Source: WJMT01 sp964456985
Lineage (GTDB): Bacteria > Acidobacteriota > Aminicenantia > Aminicenantales > Aminicenantaceae
Length of the DNA: 64,000 nt
Reading direction: 5' to 3'
Assembly: GCA_964456985.1 (NCBI GenBank)
Contig: CAYWDH010000003.1
Span: 62,001-126,000, forward strand
Made by a program: the position numbers and the translations under genes. Of this stretch, positions 50,692 through 62,100 are shown in pieces; within the stretch, counting starts at the first letter, position 1, and each line of letters opens with the position of its first letter. The notes under the pieces were generated by a model. The model searched no databases. It had not been told where the DNA came from and saw only the letters and a list, made by a program, of their open reading frames with translations.

Positions 50692-52070
50692 GTTTTTATT
50701 TGAATTCCATACTGTTCCATTTTTTTATATAAATTACTTCTTGGTGTATCTATACTCCGTGCTGTCTGGGAAATGTTCCATTCGTTTTCCTCGAGTTTGC
50801 TCAATATGAATTCTTTCTCTGCCAGTTCTCTAAAATCCTTAAGGGTTTTGATTTTGTTCTTGTCAGGGAAACATATTTTCGCATCTCCTCTTATATGTTC
50901 CGGAAGTTGATCTTTATCTATGATATCACCTTCTGTCATAATGATAAGCCTTTCCACAACATTTTTCAGCTCTCTCACATTTCCCGTCCATGGATACTTT
51001 TTCATTGTTTTTATAGCATCTTCAGTGAACTTTTTCAGCTTGAAATTGTTTTCATCTGAATAAAATTTACAAAAATAATCTATGAGCAGCGGGATATCAT
51101 TCTTTTTCTCCCTTAAGGGTGGAGAATAAAGAGGAACAACATTGAGACGAAAGTATAAATCCTCTCTAAAATTTCCGTCTTTAATTTCCTTCTTCAAATC
51201 TTTGTTCGTAGCTGCGATGACCCTGACATCCACTTTCTCGACCTTATTGGACCCGACTTTCTGCACTTCTCCTTCTTCAAGAACCCGAAGCACTTTTGCC
51301 TGAGTTTTTAAACTCATGTCAGCGACTTCATCCAGAAATATAGTGCCCCTGTCTGCCATCTCAAATTTTCCCTGTTTTTTTTCGGTTGCTCCTGTAAAGG
51401 CTCCTTTTAAATGCCCGAAAAGTTCACTCTCAATCAGTTCCTCCGGAATAGCGGCACAATTGACCTGAATGAATTCTTCATCTTTTCTCCGGCTCTTTTC
51501 ATGGATGGCTCTTGCAATCAATTCTTTTCCAGTGCCGCTCTCTCCATATATGATGACAGTCGCATTTGTTGGCGCTGTTTTCAGTATTTCTTCCCAGAGC
51601 TTGGTCATCAAAGGATGCTGGCCAACTAATTTATACTGCTTTTCAGCTTTTTGACTTAAATCTTTATATTTTCTCAAAAGCTTCTTTTGACTTAAAGCGT
51701 TCCTCACTCCCAGAAGCACCCGTTCCCTGTGAAGAGGCTTTTCAAAAAAATCAAAGGCTCCCAGTTTCGTAGCTTCCACAGCTGTTTGAATGGTTCCGTG
51801 TCCGGATATCATTATGACCTCAGGGGAATAGGGTCTTCTTTTAAGGTCCTTAAGTATTTTCAGTCCGTCTTTATCAGGAAGTTTTATATCAAGAAGGATA
51901 AGGTCCAGCCCAACTGTTTCGTCAATGATCCCATAAGCTTCCTCTGCAGTGGAGGCCTGAAGAAACGTGTATCCTTCATATTCAAATATCATTTTTAAGG
52001 ATTTGCGAATGTATTCTTCGTCATCAACAACGAGAATTTTTTCTCTTTTATGTTTATGCTTTTCACTCAT
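50613..52070 (-). CDS. NtrX-like sigma-54-dependent response regulator, 3' end overlapping rnpB
   Basis: A 485-residue protein: receiver with D61, SGHGTIQTAVEATKLGAFDFFEKPL as the NtrX-type signature, Walker A GESGTGK, GAFTGA, and a Fis-type HTH (SIDTPRSNLYKKMEQYGI). The family normally ends just after this helix. Here the last 26 residues (460-485) are encoded within the RNase P RNA gene on the same strand, and the stop TAA is at 50613-50615. No histidine kinase gene is adjacent. Confidence 0.9.
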   Translation of the reverse strand: MSEKHKHKREKILVVDDEEYIRKSLKMIFEYEGYTFLQASTAEEAYGIIDETVGLDLILLDIKLPDKDGLKILKDLKRRPYSPEVIMISGHGTIQTAVEATKLGAFDFFEKPLHRERVLLGVRNALSQKKLLRKYKDLSQKAEKQYKLVGQHPLMTKLWEEILKTAPTNATVIIYGESGTGKELIARAIHEKSRRKDEEFIQVNCAAIPEELIESELFGHLKGAFTGATEKKQGKFEMADRGTIFLDEVADMSLKTQAKVLRVLEEGEVQKVGSNKVEKVDVRVIAATNKDLKKEIKDGNFREDLYFRLNVVPLYSPPLREKKNDIPLLIDYFCKFYSDENNFKLKKFTEDAIKTMKKYPWTGNVRELKNVVERLIIMTEGDIIDKDQLPEHIRGDAKICFPDKNKIKTLKDFRELAEKEFILSKLEENEWNISQTARSIDTPRSNLYKKMEQYGIQIKTGVGEVVAPSKKEGEESPNSTGQDGR

Positions 52071-52212
52071 TTGCTTGACCTATTCATAAAAAAATATCGA
52101 GCAACGCCTGCTATTTGATGATATTACATTCCGTTATAAATGGCAACATAGTGTCATTTTCGTTCTTGATAAAATGAAAGAATGATATATAGTATATTAC
52201 GCGGGTGAAATT

Positions 52213-53577
52213 TTGAGCGGTGGTAAAGGTTTTTTTATCCATGTTTTTCTCATACTATTTCTTATTCATCCTACTTGGATATCTCCTGAAGAGAACAAAG
52301 CCTTCAGTCTAAGTTTTGATCTCAACAACGGCCTTCAAGTATTTCTTAAAAAAAAATCAACTCTTCCCCTCACCAATTTTATTTTTGCTTTTAATGTCGG
52401 CTCCAAAGATGAGACTGAAAAAACAAATGGTATTGTTCATATACTGGAGCATTGTATTCTTTTCAGAGGATCGGAAATCATACAAAAGAGGGATTTCTAT
52501 CAGGAATTGAGACAGCACGGGGCTTACTGCAACGCCCATACGGGCCGGGATCTTTCAATTTTCGAGATGACGGTGCCTTCTGAACACAGTGAATTTGCCT
52601 TACAAACCTTAAAAGAAATCCTGTTCGATTTCAGCTTGAGTCAAAAAGACCTGGACAATGAAAAAGAGGTCATTCTAAAGGAGCTGAATAAAATAAAAGA
52701 TGATCCTTATAGAACTGCTCTATCTGTCATATATCAAAACATTTTTCAGAACCACTCTTATCAAAATCCTGTTTATGGAAGGATAGAGATCATAAAAGAT
52801 CTGACGGCCGAAGATGTCATGAAATTTTATGATAACTATTTTGTGCCATCCAATTGTGCTCTTGCTGTGGTTGGAGATTTTTCTTTGGATGAAATAAAAG
52901 AAAAGATACAATCCATGCTGGAAAGTATCCAGAAAACCGGTGTTGACCAAAAAGATTTTAAGGAGATAGAACCTTTAAAAAAGATGGTTAAAAAGCAAAT
53001 AAATATGGATGTAGAAATGGCTTATCTGGCCATCGGATTGAACGCACCCGGTTATAATTCTCCTGATCAGTATGCTGCTGACCTGTTGACTGAAATATTC
53101 GGGCATGGATATAATCCTTTGATCAACCAGCCTATACTGAGCCGGAGGATCACAGCTCATTCCATAAATATGTCCTACTACTGCGATAAATACGGAGGGG
53201 CCATAACCCTGTTTGTTGGAATGGAACCCAAAGATATCAATGCGGCTGAATTAGAAATCACAAAATATCTGAAAAATTCTCATAAACTGAATTATTCTAA
53301 AACAGATTATGAACCGGATGAACAATTCTATGCGTTTGATATACTGAAAAGTGCAAAAAACAGAATCAAACTTAATACCGAATCAACAGAAGAACAGGGC
53401 CTGCTCATAGGTTATTCCCTGGTAAGATACATGTTGATGAATAATATGAAAGACAGAGGGGACTATCTTGAAATTATCGAAAAATTGAATTCATCAGATA
53501 TCAGACGGGCAGCCGGACGCTACTTAAGCCAGAAAGGAACGGTCATAGTGAAAATCCTGCCTGAGGGGAAAAAATGA
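52213..53577 (+). CDS. M16-family zinc peptidase, catalytic subunit, exported
   Basis: A 454-residue protein. The start is TTG 52213: the next upstream GTG is followed by an in-frame stop and GGGTGA precedes the TTG. It has a hydrophobic signal-like N-terminus (about residues 8-22). The inverted zinc motif HILEH is at 76-80, with the third ligand Glu in the NEKEVILKE stretch near 150-157. It ends in overlap (ATGA) with a second M16 gene; the two probably form a periplasmic heterodimer of the kind described for PqqL- and YmxG-type proteins. It likely degrades peptides. Confidence 0.85.
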   Translation: MSGGKGFFIHVFLILFLIHPTWISPEENKAFSLSFDLNNGLQVFLKKKSTLPLTNFIFAFNVGSKDETEKTNGIVHILEHCILFRGSEIIQKRDFYQELRQHGAYCNAHTGRDLSIFEMTVPSEHSEFALQTLKEILFDFSLSQKDLDNEKEVILKELNKIKDDPYRTALSVIYQNIFQNHSYQNPVYGRIEIIKDLTAEDVMKFYDNYFVPSNCALAVVGDFSLDEIKEKIQSMLESIQKTGVDQKDFKEIEPLKKMVKKQINMDVEMAYLAIGLNAPGYNSPDQYAADLLTEIFGHGYNPLINQPILSRRITAHSINMSYYCDKYGGAITLFVGMEPKDINAAELEITKYLKNSHKLNYSKTDYEPDEQFYAFDILKSAKNRIKLNTESTEEQGLLIGYSLVRYMLMNNMKDRGDYLEIIEKLNSSDIRRAAGRYLSQKGTVIVKILPEGKK

Positions 53578-54893
53578 AACTCGGATTTACAAAAAATCCG
53601 GTTATGATTTTTATAGCTGTGATCTTTTACATTTCAACCACAATTTCTTTAATGCCGGCCGATCAGGAAATATGGGCCTCCCCTCTTATTCAAATAACTT
53701 TAGAAAACGGACTGAAAGTTTTGTTTGAAAAAGATGATTCCTCTCAAATCACTGTTCTTCGCTTTTATATAAAGGGAGGAAAGATTGAAGAATCCAAAAG
53801 TAAACGAGGGCTTTCCTACATCACGACCCGTCTTGCCCTTGAGATCCCGGATAGACAAAAGGCACAGGATTTTATGCTTCAGGCAACTCAGTTTACCATG
53901 ATTTGTGAAAACGATTTTTCTGCTGTTGTCGTGACATGCCTTTCGGAAAATTTAAAAGACAGCCTCGTTTTGATTTCTGATGTCATGCTGAATCCTCTAT
54001 TCTCCTCCATACGAATAAAACGAATCAAAGAAAACATGCTGAACAGAGAAAAGATCGAACAGGATATCTCAAGGAATATAGCCTTTCAAGCGGCTAAGGA
54101 CTATTTATTCAAAGACACTGCATATGATGGATCTGTTTACGGCAATGAAGACAGTCTAAAACAGATCGCCAGGAAGGATATCACTGGTTTTTATGAACAG
54201 CATTTTACATCGAATAATATCCTCATCATTGTCTCATCTGACCTGGGCAAGGAGGTCATTACCGAATATCTGAATCAATGTTTTTCTCCGTTAAAAACAG
54301 GTCCGTCCTTGACATATAAAAAAGTCACACTTCCCTTTATTGACAAAAAAACACTTCAGATAAACAGAGACACCCAACAGACTTTTATTTCCATAGGATA
54401 CCGGCTTCCTCCAATAAACCAAAACAACTATGTCCTTGCCTTAATGGTCGAAAACCTTTTGGGAAAAGGAATCGGTTCAAGACTGTGGCCCTTGAGAGAA
54501 GAAAAAAAGCTGGCATATAATGTCAGCGCTGAAGTCAGTTATTACAGAAACGGAGGAATGCTTGAAGCCCTGATGGAAACAGAAAACGAAAAAAAAACAA
54601 CCGCTTTAGAAGCCATCTGTCATACATTAGGTTCCCTGCATCAAGACGGCATTGACAGTCAGGAACTTGAAATGACCAAAGAGTATACAAAAGCTTCCTT
54701 CCTGCGTTCGAATGAAACAAAAGGAGCCAGAACAGAAACCCTTGCCTTTTTTGAGATCATGGACCTGGGCCCTGACTTTTTTAAAAATATCTTCCGGGAA
54801 ATAGACGGAATCACCCTTGAAGAGATGAATTCATATATTCATGAAATTCTTGATCCGGCACACAGAATTGAAGTGATGATCGGCCCGGAGTAA
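53574..54893 (+). CDS. M16-family peptidase, non-catalytic partner
   Basis: A 439-residue protein with the M16 fold but no HxxEH: at the expected place it reads GLSYITTRLAL. The N-terminus has a hydrophobic segment (about 10-27), probably a signal peptide. Conserved M16 features in the C-terminal half include GKGIGSRLWPLREEKKLAYNVSA, which contains the R-Y substrate-binding type residues. It is coupled to the active subunit by a 4-base overlap. It should be structural, providing half of the peptide chamber. Confidence 0.85.
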   Translation: MKLGFTKNPVMIFIAVIFYISTTISLMPADQEIWASPLIQITLENGLKVLFEKDDSSQITVLRFYIKGGKIEESKSKRGLSYITTRLALEIPDRQKAQDFMLQATQFTMICENDFSAVVVTCLSENLKDSLVLISDVMLNPLFSSIRIKRIKENMLNREKIEQDISRNIAFQAAKDYLFKDTAYDGSVYGNEDSLKQIARKDITGFYEQHFTSNNILIIVSSDLGKEVITEYLNQCFSPLKTGPSLTYKKVTLPFIDKKTLQINRDTQQTFISIGYRLPPINQNNYVLALMVENLLGKGIGSRLWPLREEKKLAYNVSAEVSYYRNGGMLEALMETENEKKTTALEAICHTLGSLHQDGIDSQELEMTKEYTKASFLRSNETKGARTETLAFFEIMDLGPDFFKNIFREIDGITLEEMNSYIHEILDPAHRIEVMIGPE

Positions 54894-54907
54894 AAATGCC
54901 TATAGCC

Positions 54908-56035
54908 TTACCGGTCAAGGTCAATTTTTATGGAAAGAAAATCCATAAGGTCTTTGATGGATATAACTCCGATCAGCCGGTTTTCCTCAACGACCATTAA
55001 CCGGCTTCTGTTTTTTTTCTGCATGAGAGAGAGTACCTTCTCTGCATTCTCTTCAGGACCGATCGTGTTTGAGTCAGAGCACACTTCCATGATGTCCCTG
55101 ACCTTTTTTAAAGCTCTGTCTTCTTTTGGAATATCTTTCACGCTTTTCAGCTCAACACATCCTATGAGCTTTCCTTCCTCAACAACCGGATACATTTTGT
55201 AGTGGTATCTGTATATATAATCCTCGATAAGTCCTTCAAGATTAATATCAGGAGAAACTACGACAGGATTTGGAACCATATATTTGCGTACTGTTTCTCC
55301 GTGTAGCGAGTTTCTCAATACCATCTGTTTATAGGACATTTGAGAGGAACTTCTGATAAACAGACCGATAAGAAACATCCAGGCTCCTCCTATGAAGTTG
55401 CCGGCAATGACTTCGATCACTCCGAACAATATCAGCCCGAATCCAAAAGCAGAACCGATTTTAGAAGAAATGTTCGTTGCCCAGTTGATATTTTCTTTCC
55501 ATCCCCAGAGCACAGAACGGAGCACCCTTCCCCCATCTAGAGGAAAGGCAGGGATAAGATTAAATCCTGCCAGTATCAGGTTGATCCATGCCAGATATTC
55601 AATAACACCTTTGAGAGTTTTTGACATACCGAGCCCATTACCTGCAAACGAAACCAAAAACAGTCCTATCCCAAGAACAATACTTGACAAAGGACCGGCA
55701 ATAGCCATAAAAAATTCTGCCTTGGGGCTTGGCGGCTGTTCTGACATCTCAGCTACCCCCCCGAAAATAAACAATGTGATGCCTTTCATCGGCAGGCCGA
55801 ATTTCCTTGCGATAAGGGAATGCCACAGCTCATGAAAGACAATGGAAAACAGAAGTCCAATGGCTCCGGCTATTCCCATTATCCAGTATGTGGCTTCTGA
55901 AAAACCTTGATAAAATTGAGGAAAAAGTCCTTTGGCCAGGCTCCATACAATAAGCAAAGCCAGAATAAGCCAGCTAAAGTCCATTTTGACTTGAAAACCG
56001 AAGAGCCTAAAAAGTGTTATTCTTTTTCCAAACAT
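54908..56035 (-). CDS. Site-2-type M50 membrane metalloprotease with CBS pair
   Basis: A 375-residue protein with about six membrane helices. HELWH near residue 68 is the zinc motif, and NLIPAFPLDGGRVLRSVLW carries the distal Asp ligand. A CBS domain pair follows from about residue 245 (RKYMVPNPVVVSPD and RLIGVISIKDLMDF), which may sense an adenine nucleotide. Such proteins cut membrane-bound anti-sigma factors or regulators. It lies 14 bases from the convergent M16 gene. Confidence 0.88.
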   Translation of the reverse strand: MFGKRITLFRLFGFQVKMDFSWLILALLIVWSLAKGLFPQFYQGFSEATYWIMGIAGAIGLLFSIVFHELWHSLIARKFGLPMKGITLFIFGGVAEMSEQPPSPKAEFFMAIAGPLSSIVLGIGLFLVSFAGNGLGMSKTLKGVIEYLAWINLILAGFNLIPAFPLDGGRVLRSVLWGWKENINWATNISSKIGSAFGFGLILFGVIEVIAGNFIGGAWMFLIGLFIRSSSQMSYKQMVLRNSLHGETVRKYMVPNPVVVSPDINLEGLIEDYIYRYHYKMYPVVEEGKLIGCVELKSVKDIPKEDRALKKVRDIMEVCSDSNTIGPEENAEKVLSLMQKKNRSRLMVVEENRLIGVISIKDLMDFLSIKIDLDR

Positions 56036-56052
56036 TGAATTTTCCTATTCTG

Positions 56053-57444
56053 TCATTCTTTTGCAGTGATGGCTTCAACCTCTTTAACTGTCTTTGGAAT
56101 CGGTCTCCCAAGCACTCTATGTCCCTTATTCGTTACAAGGATATTATCTTCTATCCTTATCCCTCCAAAGTTCCTGTATTGGTCAAGTTTTTTATAGTCA
56201 ATATAATCCATGAATTTTTTCTCTTTGAACCATTTATCAATCAGAACAGGAATAAAATAAATACCCGGTTCGATGGTAAGTACAAAACCCGGTTCCAGTT
56301 CCTTCGCAAGTCTCAGATATGCCAGACCGAACTGACAGCTCCTTTTTGTTCTCTTATCATATCCCACATGATCCTCGCCCAATCCTTCCATATCATGGAC
56401 ATCCAGCCCCATCATATGACCCAGACCATGGGGCATAAAAAGGGCATGGGCTCCTGCCTTGACTGCTTCCTTAACATCGCCTTTCATGATCCCCAGTTCT
56501 TTCAAACCTGAAGCAATAGTCTGAACAGCTTTCATATGCACATCCTTGTTTTTTCTTCCAGAAACAGTAAATTCTATGGCCTTCATCTGCGCATTCAATA
56601 CGATTTCATAGATCTCCCTTTGTTTTTGAGAGAACCGGCCTCCAACCGGGATGGTACGGGTAATATCTCCGGCATAGTGCATACTTGATTCGGCTCCCGA
56701 GTCATTAACCAGCAGCTGCCCCTTTTGTAATTTGTTTCCGTGATAGTGATTATGAAGGATCTGTCCATTAACTGTCAGAATAATAGGAAAGGCAATATCT
56801 GCGCCATATGACAGGGCGATTCCCTCAATCGTCCCTGCGATCTCTCTCTCATATCTTCCCGGGACTGCCATCTTCATGGCTGTGGTGTGCATTTCATAAG
56901 TGATACCCAGAGCTTCTTCGATCTGTTCGATCTCCTGTTTGATTTTTTTTGACCTTAATTCAACAGCCGCCTTAATAAGGCTTTTTGAGCTGTATTTATT
57001 GACTATTTCCGATTTTATTCCCAGTAAATTTTCAATTTTAAATGCTGTCTCCTGCCTGTATACAGGAATATAATGAACTTTTCTTCCCTGTTCAAGCGCG
57101 TTGCTCAGGATCTCTTCCAATTTATTAAAGGGATAAGTAATCTTCACTCCGACTTCGTCAGCTCTCTCCTTAATAAGGGGCTGGTCTCCCATCCATATGA
57201 TATCTTCCATGCTCACATCATTTCCAAAAATAATGTCTTTATCCTCATCAACATCTATGAGACCGGCAAGACCGGGTGAATCAAGCCCGAAAAAGTATAA
57301 AAAATGGCTGTCCTGTCTGAAGCGGTACGCATTATCGGGATAATTCATGGGGCTTTCCTCATTTCCCAGAAACAGAAGAAGGCCACTGTCTATCTTTTCT
57401 TTAAGTTTTTTCCTTCTTTCCACATAGATTTGAGATTCAAACAC
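56053..57444 (-). CDS. pepP: Xaa-Pro aminopeptidase (M24B)
   Basis: A 463-residue dinuclear metallopeptidase starting at GTG 57444 with AGGAGG close by. Metal ligands are visible: D in VNDSGAES, D in AGDITRTIPVGG, H in MPHGLGHMMGLDVHD, E in LTIEPGIYF and E in GGIRIEDNILV. The N-terminal creatinase-like domain spans about 1-160. It removes N-terminal residues that precede proline in the cytoplasm. Confidence 0.88.
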   Translation of the reverse strand: MFESQIYVERRKKLKEKIDSGLLLFLGNEESPMNYPDNAYRFRQDSHFLYFFGLDSPGLAGLIDVDEDKDIIFGNDVSMEDIIWMGDQPLIKERADEVGVKITYPFNKLEEILSNALEQGRKVHYIPVYRQETAFKIENLLGIKSEIVNKYSSKSLIKAAVELRSKKIKQEIEQIEEALGITYEMHTTAMKMAVPGRYEREIAGTIEGIALSYGADIAFPIILTVNGQILHNHYHGNKLQKGQLLVNDSGAESSMHYAGDITRTIPVGGRFSQKQREIYEIVLNAQMKAIEFTVSGRKNKDVHMKAVQTIASGLKELGIMKGDVKEAVKAGAHALFMPHGLGHMMGLDVHDMEGLGEDHVGYDKRTKRSCQFGLAYLRLAKELEPGFVLTIEPGIYFIPVLIDKWFKEKKFMDYIDYKKLDQYRNFGGIRIEDNILVTNKGHRVLGRPIPKTVKEVEAITAKE

Positions 57445-57565
57445 TTTTCCTCCTTTTATTAACCTGAGCTATCCTCAAAATCTTTTGTTTTAAATAATCC
57501 AAGTTAAAAGACCAAAATAAATTTTACATATACTATACTCTATTCAATGATAAAGATAAACTCTT

Positions 57566-59122
57566 TCATTTTCTTTTCAATATAGACTTCGCAGAAGGAG
57601 CCGCAGCAAGTCCTCCTTTTGCAGTGCATTTAAGCTCTGAGGGCAGCATTTTTCCTACTGACAGCAGTGCATCCACAGTATCATCAAGGGAAATTGGATT
57701 TTCATATCCTCCCATGATAAGGTCAGCGCAGATAAATGCATTTGAAGCCGCAGCAGCGTTTCTGGTATGACAGGGAATCTCACACATACCCTGAACAAGG
57801 TCACACACTGAACCCATTGTGTTCTGTAAAGAAATACAAGCAGCATCAACGGCTTGTTTGGCGCTCCCTCCGGCACATTCCACTACCAATGCCGCTGCCA
57901 TAGCTCCCGCAGCACCGATCTCTGCCTGACACCCTGCTGTCTCTGCTGCAAAAGTCGCCCTTCTTGCTATAATTAGGCCGACTGCGGCTGCGGCAAAAAG
58001 AGCTTTTTCCAGCACAGGAAGACTTATCTTCAAATCTTTCTTCAGCGTCACTGCAACTCCGGGCAGAACTCCGGCTGAACCTCCGGTCGGAGCTGCACAC
58101 ACAATCCCGCCGCTGTTAGCGATATGCATAACAGCCAGAGCCCTGGAAGCAGCCCTTAGATGAGGTCCTCCTAAAAACAGCGAGCCATCTGCTTCCTTTT
58201 TCATAATCTTTCCTGCACTCGGCCCGAGAAGGTTCATCCTGATATTTTCATCTTTCAATCCCTGTTCCACAGAATCTTCCATTACTTTATAACGCCTGTC
58301 CATCTCTTCGAAAACCTCTTCTATTGAAAGACCGAGTAATTTTGACTCATACTCGATCGCAAGCTCCCCGAGTGATTTCTTTGTCTTTTTAGCACTATCA
58401 ATGATTTCCCCTGCATTTAAGAAAAGCTCGTCCCCTATTTTTGTGAAAAAAACAGGGCGGCCTTTCCACATGCCTGTCACGCCGGAACAGCTTTTAAGGC
58501 TTGAAAACGATTTTTTATCAAACGGTTTACTGCTCTTGAAGCATATAAGCGCTTTCTCTTTTTTGAACCGGATATCCGTTTTCATCCAAGGCTCTAGATC
58601 GAAAAGCCTCAATATGTTCTGCTTCTCCTCTTTCCGACATTCGATAAAAAGCACATGGGATTTCCCGTCCATATCCACAGACCATTGGTTAAGGGCACTG
58701 AAATGTACAGCTCCTCCTCCTGTAGATTTTGCCTCTAACTTGAGCCTTTTCCCCTGCTTTGACTTTAATTCTATCTGTACGGCGTTAGGATGTTTCTCTT
58801 CTAAATGTTCTTTTTTGAAGAGAATATGCCGTCCCTTTTTTACAAACAGGTCTTTTGCATTCAAGAAGCGTCTATCAGTTATCCCCCATTCCATTAATCC
58901 GGAAGCAAGGGCATTATCAACTCCCTGTTCCTTATACACCTGAGCATAAGACCGGCCTTTTCCAAATGTAAAAACCGCCTCAACGGGCACTTCACCCAGA
59001 AAATCCCTTGCAATACAGGCGATGCGGTACGAACCTGCTGTGTGAGAACTGGAAGGCCCTCTCATTACAGGGCCCAGAACATCATTGAATATGCTTATGA
59101 AATCCGGATCTCTCTTCTTCAT
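57566..59122 (-). CDS. Iron-sulfur L-serine dehydratase (fused beta-alpha)
   Basis: A 518-residue protein combining the two domains that are separate (SdaAB and SdaAA) in some bacteria. The N-terminal beta domain has GPVMRGPSSSHTAGSYRIA. The C-terminal alpha domain has IVCAAPTGGSAGVLPG and MGSVCDLVQGMCEIPCHTRNA, which holds the cysteines expected to bind the labile [4Fe-4S] cluster. It converts serine to pyruvate and ammonia, feeding the pyruvate:ferredoxin oxidoreductase encoded next to it on the same strand. Confidence 0.88.
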   Translation of the reverse strand: MKKRDPDFISIFNDVLGPVMRGPSSSHTAGSYRIACIARDFLGEVPVEAVFTFGKGRSYAQVYKEQGVDNALASGLMEWGITDRRFLNAKDLFVKKGRHILFKKEHLEEKHPNAVQIELKSKQGKRLKLEAKSTGGGAVHFSALNQWSVDMDGKSHVLFIECRKEEKQNILRLFDLEPWMKTDIRFKKEKALICFKSSKPFDKKSFSSLKSCSGVTGMWKGRPVFFTKIGDELFLNAGEIIDSAKKTKKSLGELAIEYESKLLGLSIEEVFEEMDRRYKVMEDSVEQGLKDENIRMNLLGPSAGKIMKKEADGSLFLGGPHLRAASRALAVMHIANSGGIVCAAPTGGSAGVLPGVAVTLKKDLKISLPVLEKALFAAAAVGLIIARRATFAAETAGCQAEIGAAGAMAAALVVECAGGSAKQAVDAACISLQNTMGSVCDLVQGMCEIPCHTRNAAAASNAFICADLIMGGYENPISLDDTVDALLSVGKMLPSELKCTAKGGLAAAPSAKSILKRK

Positions 59123-59174
59123 ATAAACTCAAAAGTCCGTTACCTGACCTATTCAAAAAAATGGAGCCAAGCCC

Positions 59175-62100
59175 TCATTCTTCGGACATTTTTTTATAGT
59201 CTTGATATCTCTGCTTGGCCTCCTGGGCTGCTCTTTTAAAAAGCATTTTTGCTGCTTTAGGATGCTGCTGCATCAATGTCCTGTACCGGATCTCATTGTC
59301 AAGAAACGTTTGATATTCAAGCTTGGGTTCTTTTGAATCAAGAACCAAAGGATTTTTCCCCTCTTCAGCTCGTCTCGGATCATATCTGTAGAGAATCCAG
59401 TAACCTGTATCTACCGCTAATCTTTCTTCTGATTGGGTTCTCGTCATATCCAAACCGTGATTGATACAGGGAGAATAGGCAATGATCAGTGAAGGACCGT
59501 TGTAAGATTCAGCTTCCAGAAAAGCTTTCAAACACTGGCTCTGATTGGCCCCCATGGCAACCGCTGCGACATAGACATAGCCATAAGACATTGCCATGCG
59601 TCCCAGGTCTTTTTTCTTTGTCTGTTTTCCTGCTGAAGCAAATTTTGCGACCGAACCGGTAGGAGTCGCTTTTGAAGCCTGACCTCCGGTGTTGGAGTAT
59701 ACTTCCGTATCCAGAACGAGCACATTGATGTTCTTACCAGCCGCCAGAACATGATCCAGGCCTCCGTATCCAATATCATAGGCCCAGCCGTCACCTCCAA
59801 TGGACCAAACACTTTTGTTGACCAGATAATCTTTGAGCTCTACTATCTTGTTTAAGACTTTTTCCTTTTCTCCAGAAGCTTTTTTCTGTGCCTCAGGCAA
59901 CGCTTTTATGACTTTTTCCGCAGCCTCTTTGGCTTCATCTTCCACTGATGTCCAGAGTTCTTTGCTTTTTTGCAGGGCCTGTGTCAGGTCCTTGGTCGTC
60001 CCCATCTCAAGCAGCTTGTTGATGTTAAAAAGAAGCTGTTTTCTATTGGAATTCACAGCAAGGCGCATCCCAAATCCGTATTCAGCATTATCTTCGAACA
60101 AAGAATTCGCCCACGTGGGTCCCCTTCCGTTTTTATCCTTACAGTAGGGAACCGTAGGAAATGTTCCCCCCCAAATGGAAGAACATCCGGTCGCATTGGC
60201 GATGATCATCCTGTCACCATAAAGCTGGGTGGCCAGTTTGACATAAGGTGTTTCCCCACACCCGGCGCAGGCTCCGTGGAACTCAAGATAGGGCAAGAGA
60301 AACTGACTCCCTTTGACCGTTGTTTTCTTCACTCCGTCCAGAACATTATCCGGGAGTTCTTCAAAAAATTTCTCATTTTCCACCTCTCCGGCTTTTCTCG
60401 CTTCTTGTATGGGGATCATTTCCAGGGCTTTCTCTTTAGTGGGACAAACATCCACACAATTCTCACATCCCACACAGTCTTCGATATAAACCTGGAGACT
60501 GTATTCTAAGTCTCTGTCATTCCTGGTGCGCGATTTTAAAGTAACAAAACTATCAGGTGCGTCTTTTAAATCGTCAGGATCTATCTGTTTAGGCCGGATC
60601 GTGGCATGAGGACATACCAGAGAACACTGATTACACTGGATGCAGTTTTCAGGTATCCATCTGGGCACCAAGTTGGCGACACCTCTCTTTTCCAGTTTCG
60701 TGGTTCCGGTGGGGACAGCTCCGTCAAAGGGCATTTGGGATACTTTTATCTTATCACCCTCAAAATGCATGGAAAGATCAATAACACCTTTAGCGAAATC
60801 CGAGGCATCGTCAGATATCAGTTTTATCTCTGGAGCTGATTTTTCTATCTTTTCCGGTATTTGTACCTCTTCAAGCGCCTCTGAAGTCCTGTCAACAGCC
60901 TTCCAGTTCATTTTGACAATATTCTCGCCTTTTTTTATAAATGTCTTCTTGATGGCATCTTTAATCAACTTCAGTGCTTTATCTTCCTTAATAACTCCGG
61001 AGATCTTAAAGAAGGCAGCCTGCATAATAGTGCTGATCCTGTTTCGCAGTCCGACCTCGTTCGCTATCTTGAGAGCATCTGTGTTGTAAACTTTAATGTT
61101 TTTATCAATAATGGTCTTCTGCATCTTTTCAGTCAGATTTTCAAATACTTCTCCTGCTTTCCAGTTTGAATTGAGTAGAAATGTTCCGTTCTCTCTTATC
61201 CCCTTAAGAATATCATACCTTCCTATGTACGAGGATTTATGAAGCGCTACGAAATCAACTGTGTTCAGCAAATACTGGGACTGGATTTTTTCTTTTCCAA
61301 AACGAAGATGGGAGATGGTGACCCCGCCTGATTTCTTGGAATCATACTGAAAATAGCCCTGTGCGAACATATCTGTACTGTCTCCGATGATTTTAATGGA
61401 GTTCTTATTGCCGGATACAGTTCCATCCGAACCGTATCCCCAAAATTTACACCGAACCACTCCCTCGGGCTCAGAATCAAGGGGATCCCCGACAGGAAGT
61501 GATCTATGTGAGACATCATCCTCTATCCCCACTGTGAAACCGTGCGTACACTTTCCATCAAGATGGTCATAAACAGCTTTGACCATAGCCGGAGTGAATT
61601 CTTTGGAAGAAAGTCCGTATCTTCCTCCGATCACTTCGATTTCTTTTTCTTTGAGAGCTGTGGTCACATCCAGATAAAGGGGCTCACCTAATGAACCGGG
61701 TTCTTTGGTTCTGTCAAGAACAGCGATTTTCTTTACACTGTCAGGCAGGACAGACAAAAGTGCTTTTGCTGAGAAAGGCCTGTAGAGCCTGACCTTAACA
61801 GCTCCTACTTTTTCTCCTTTTCCTCTGAGATAATTGACAGCTTCTTCAATCGTCTCCACACTTGATCCCATGGAAACAATGACTTTTTGAGCATCCGGCG
61901 CCCCTACGTAATCAAACAGATGATAAGACCGCCCGATTTTTTTGGCCACTCTATCCATGCATTCCTGTACGATATCAGGAGCTCTGTCATAATACTGATT
62001 CACTGTCTCGCGTCCCTGAAAGTACACATCCGGATTTTCAGCTCCCACCTTAAGAAACGGTCTTTCCGGATTCATGGAGCGTGACCGGAATTCTTCCACA

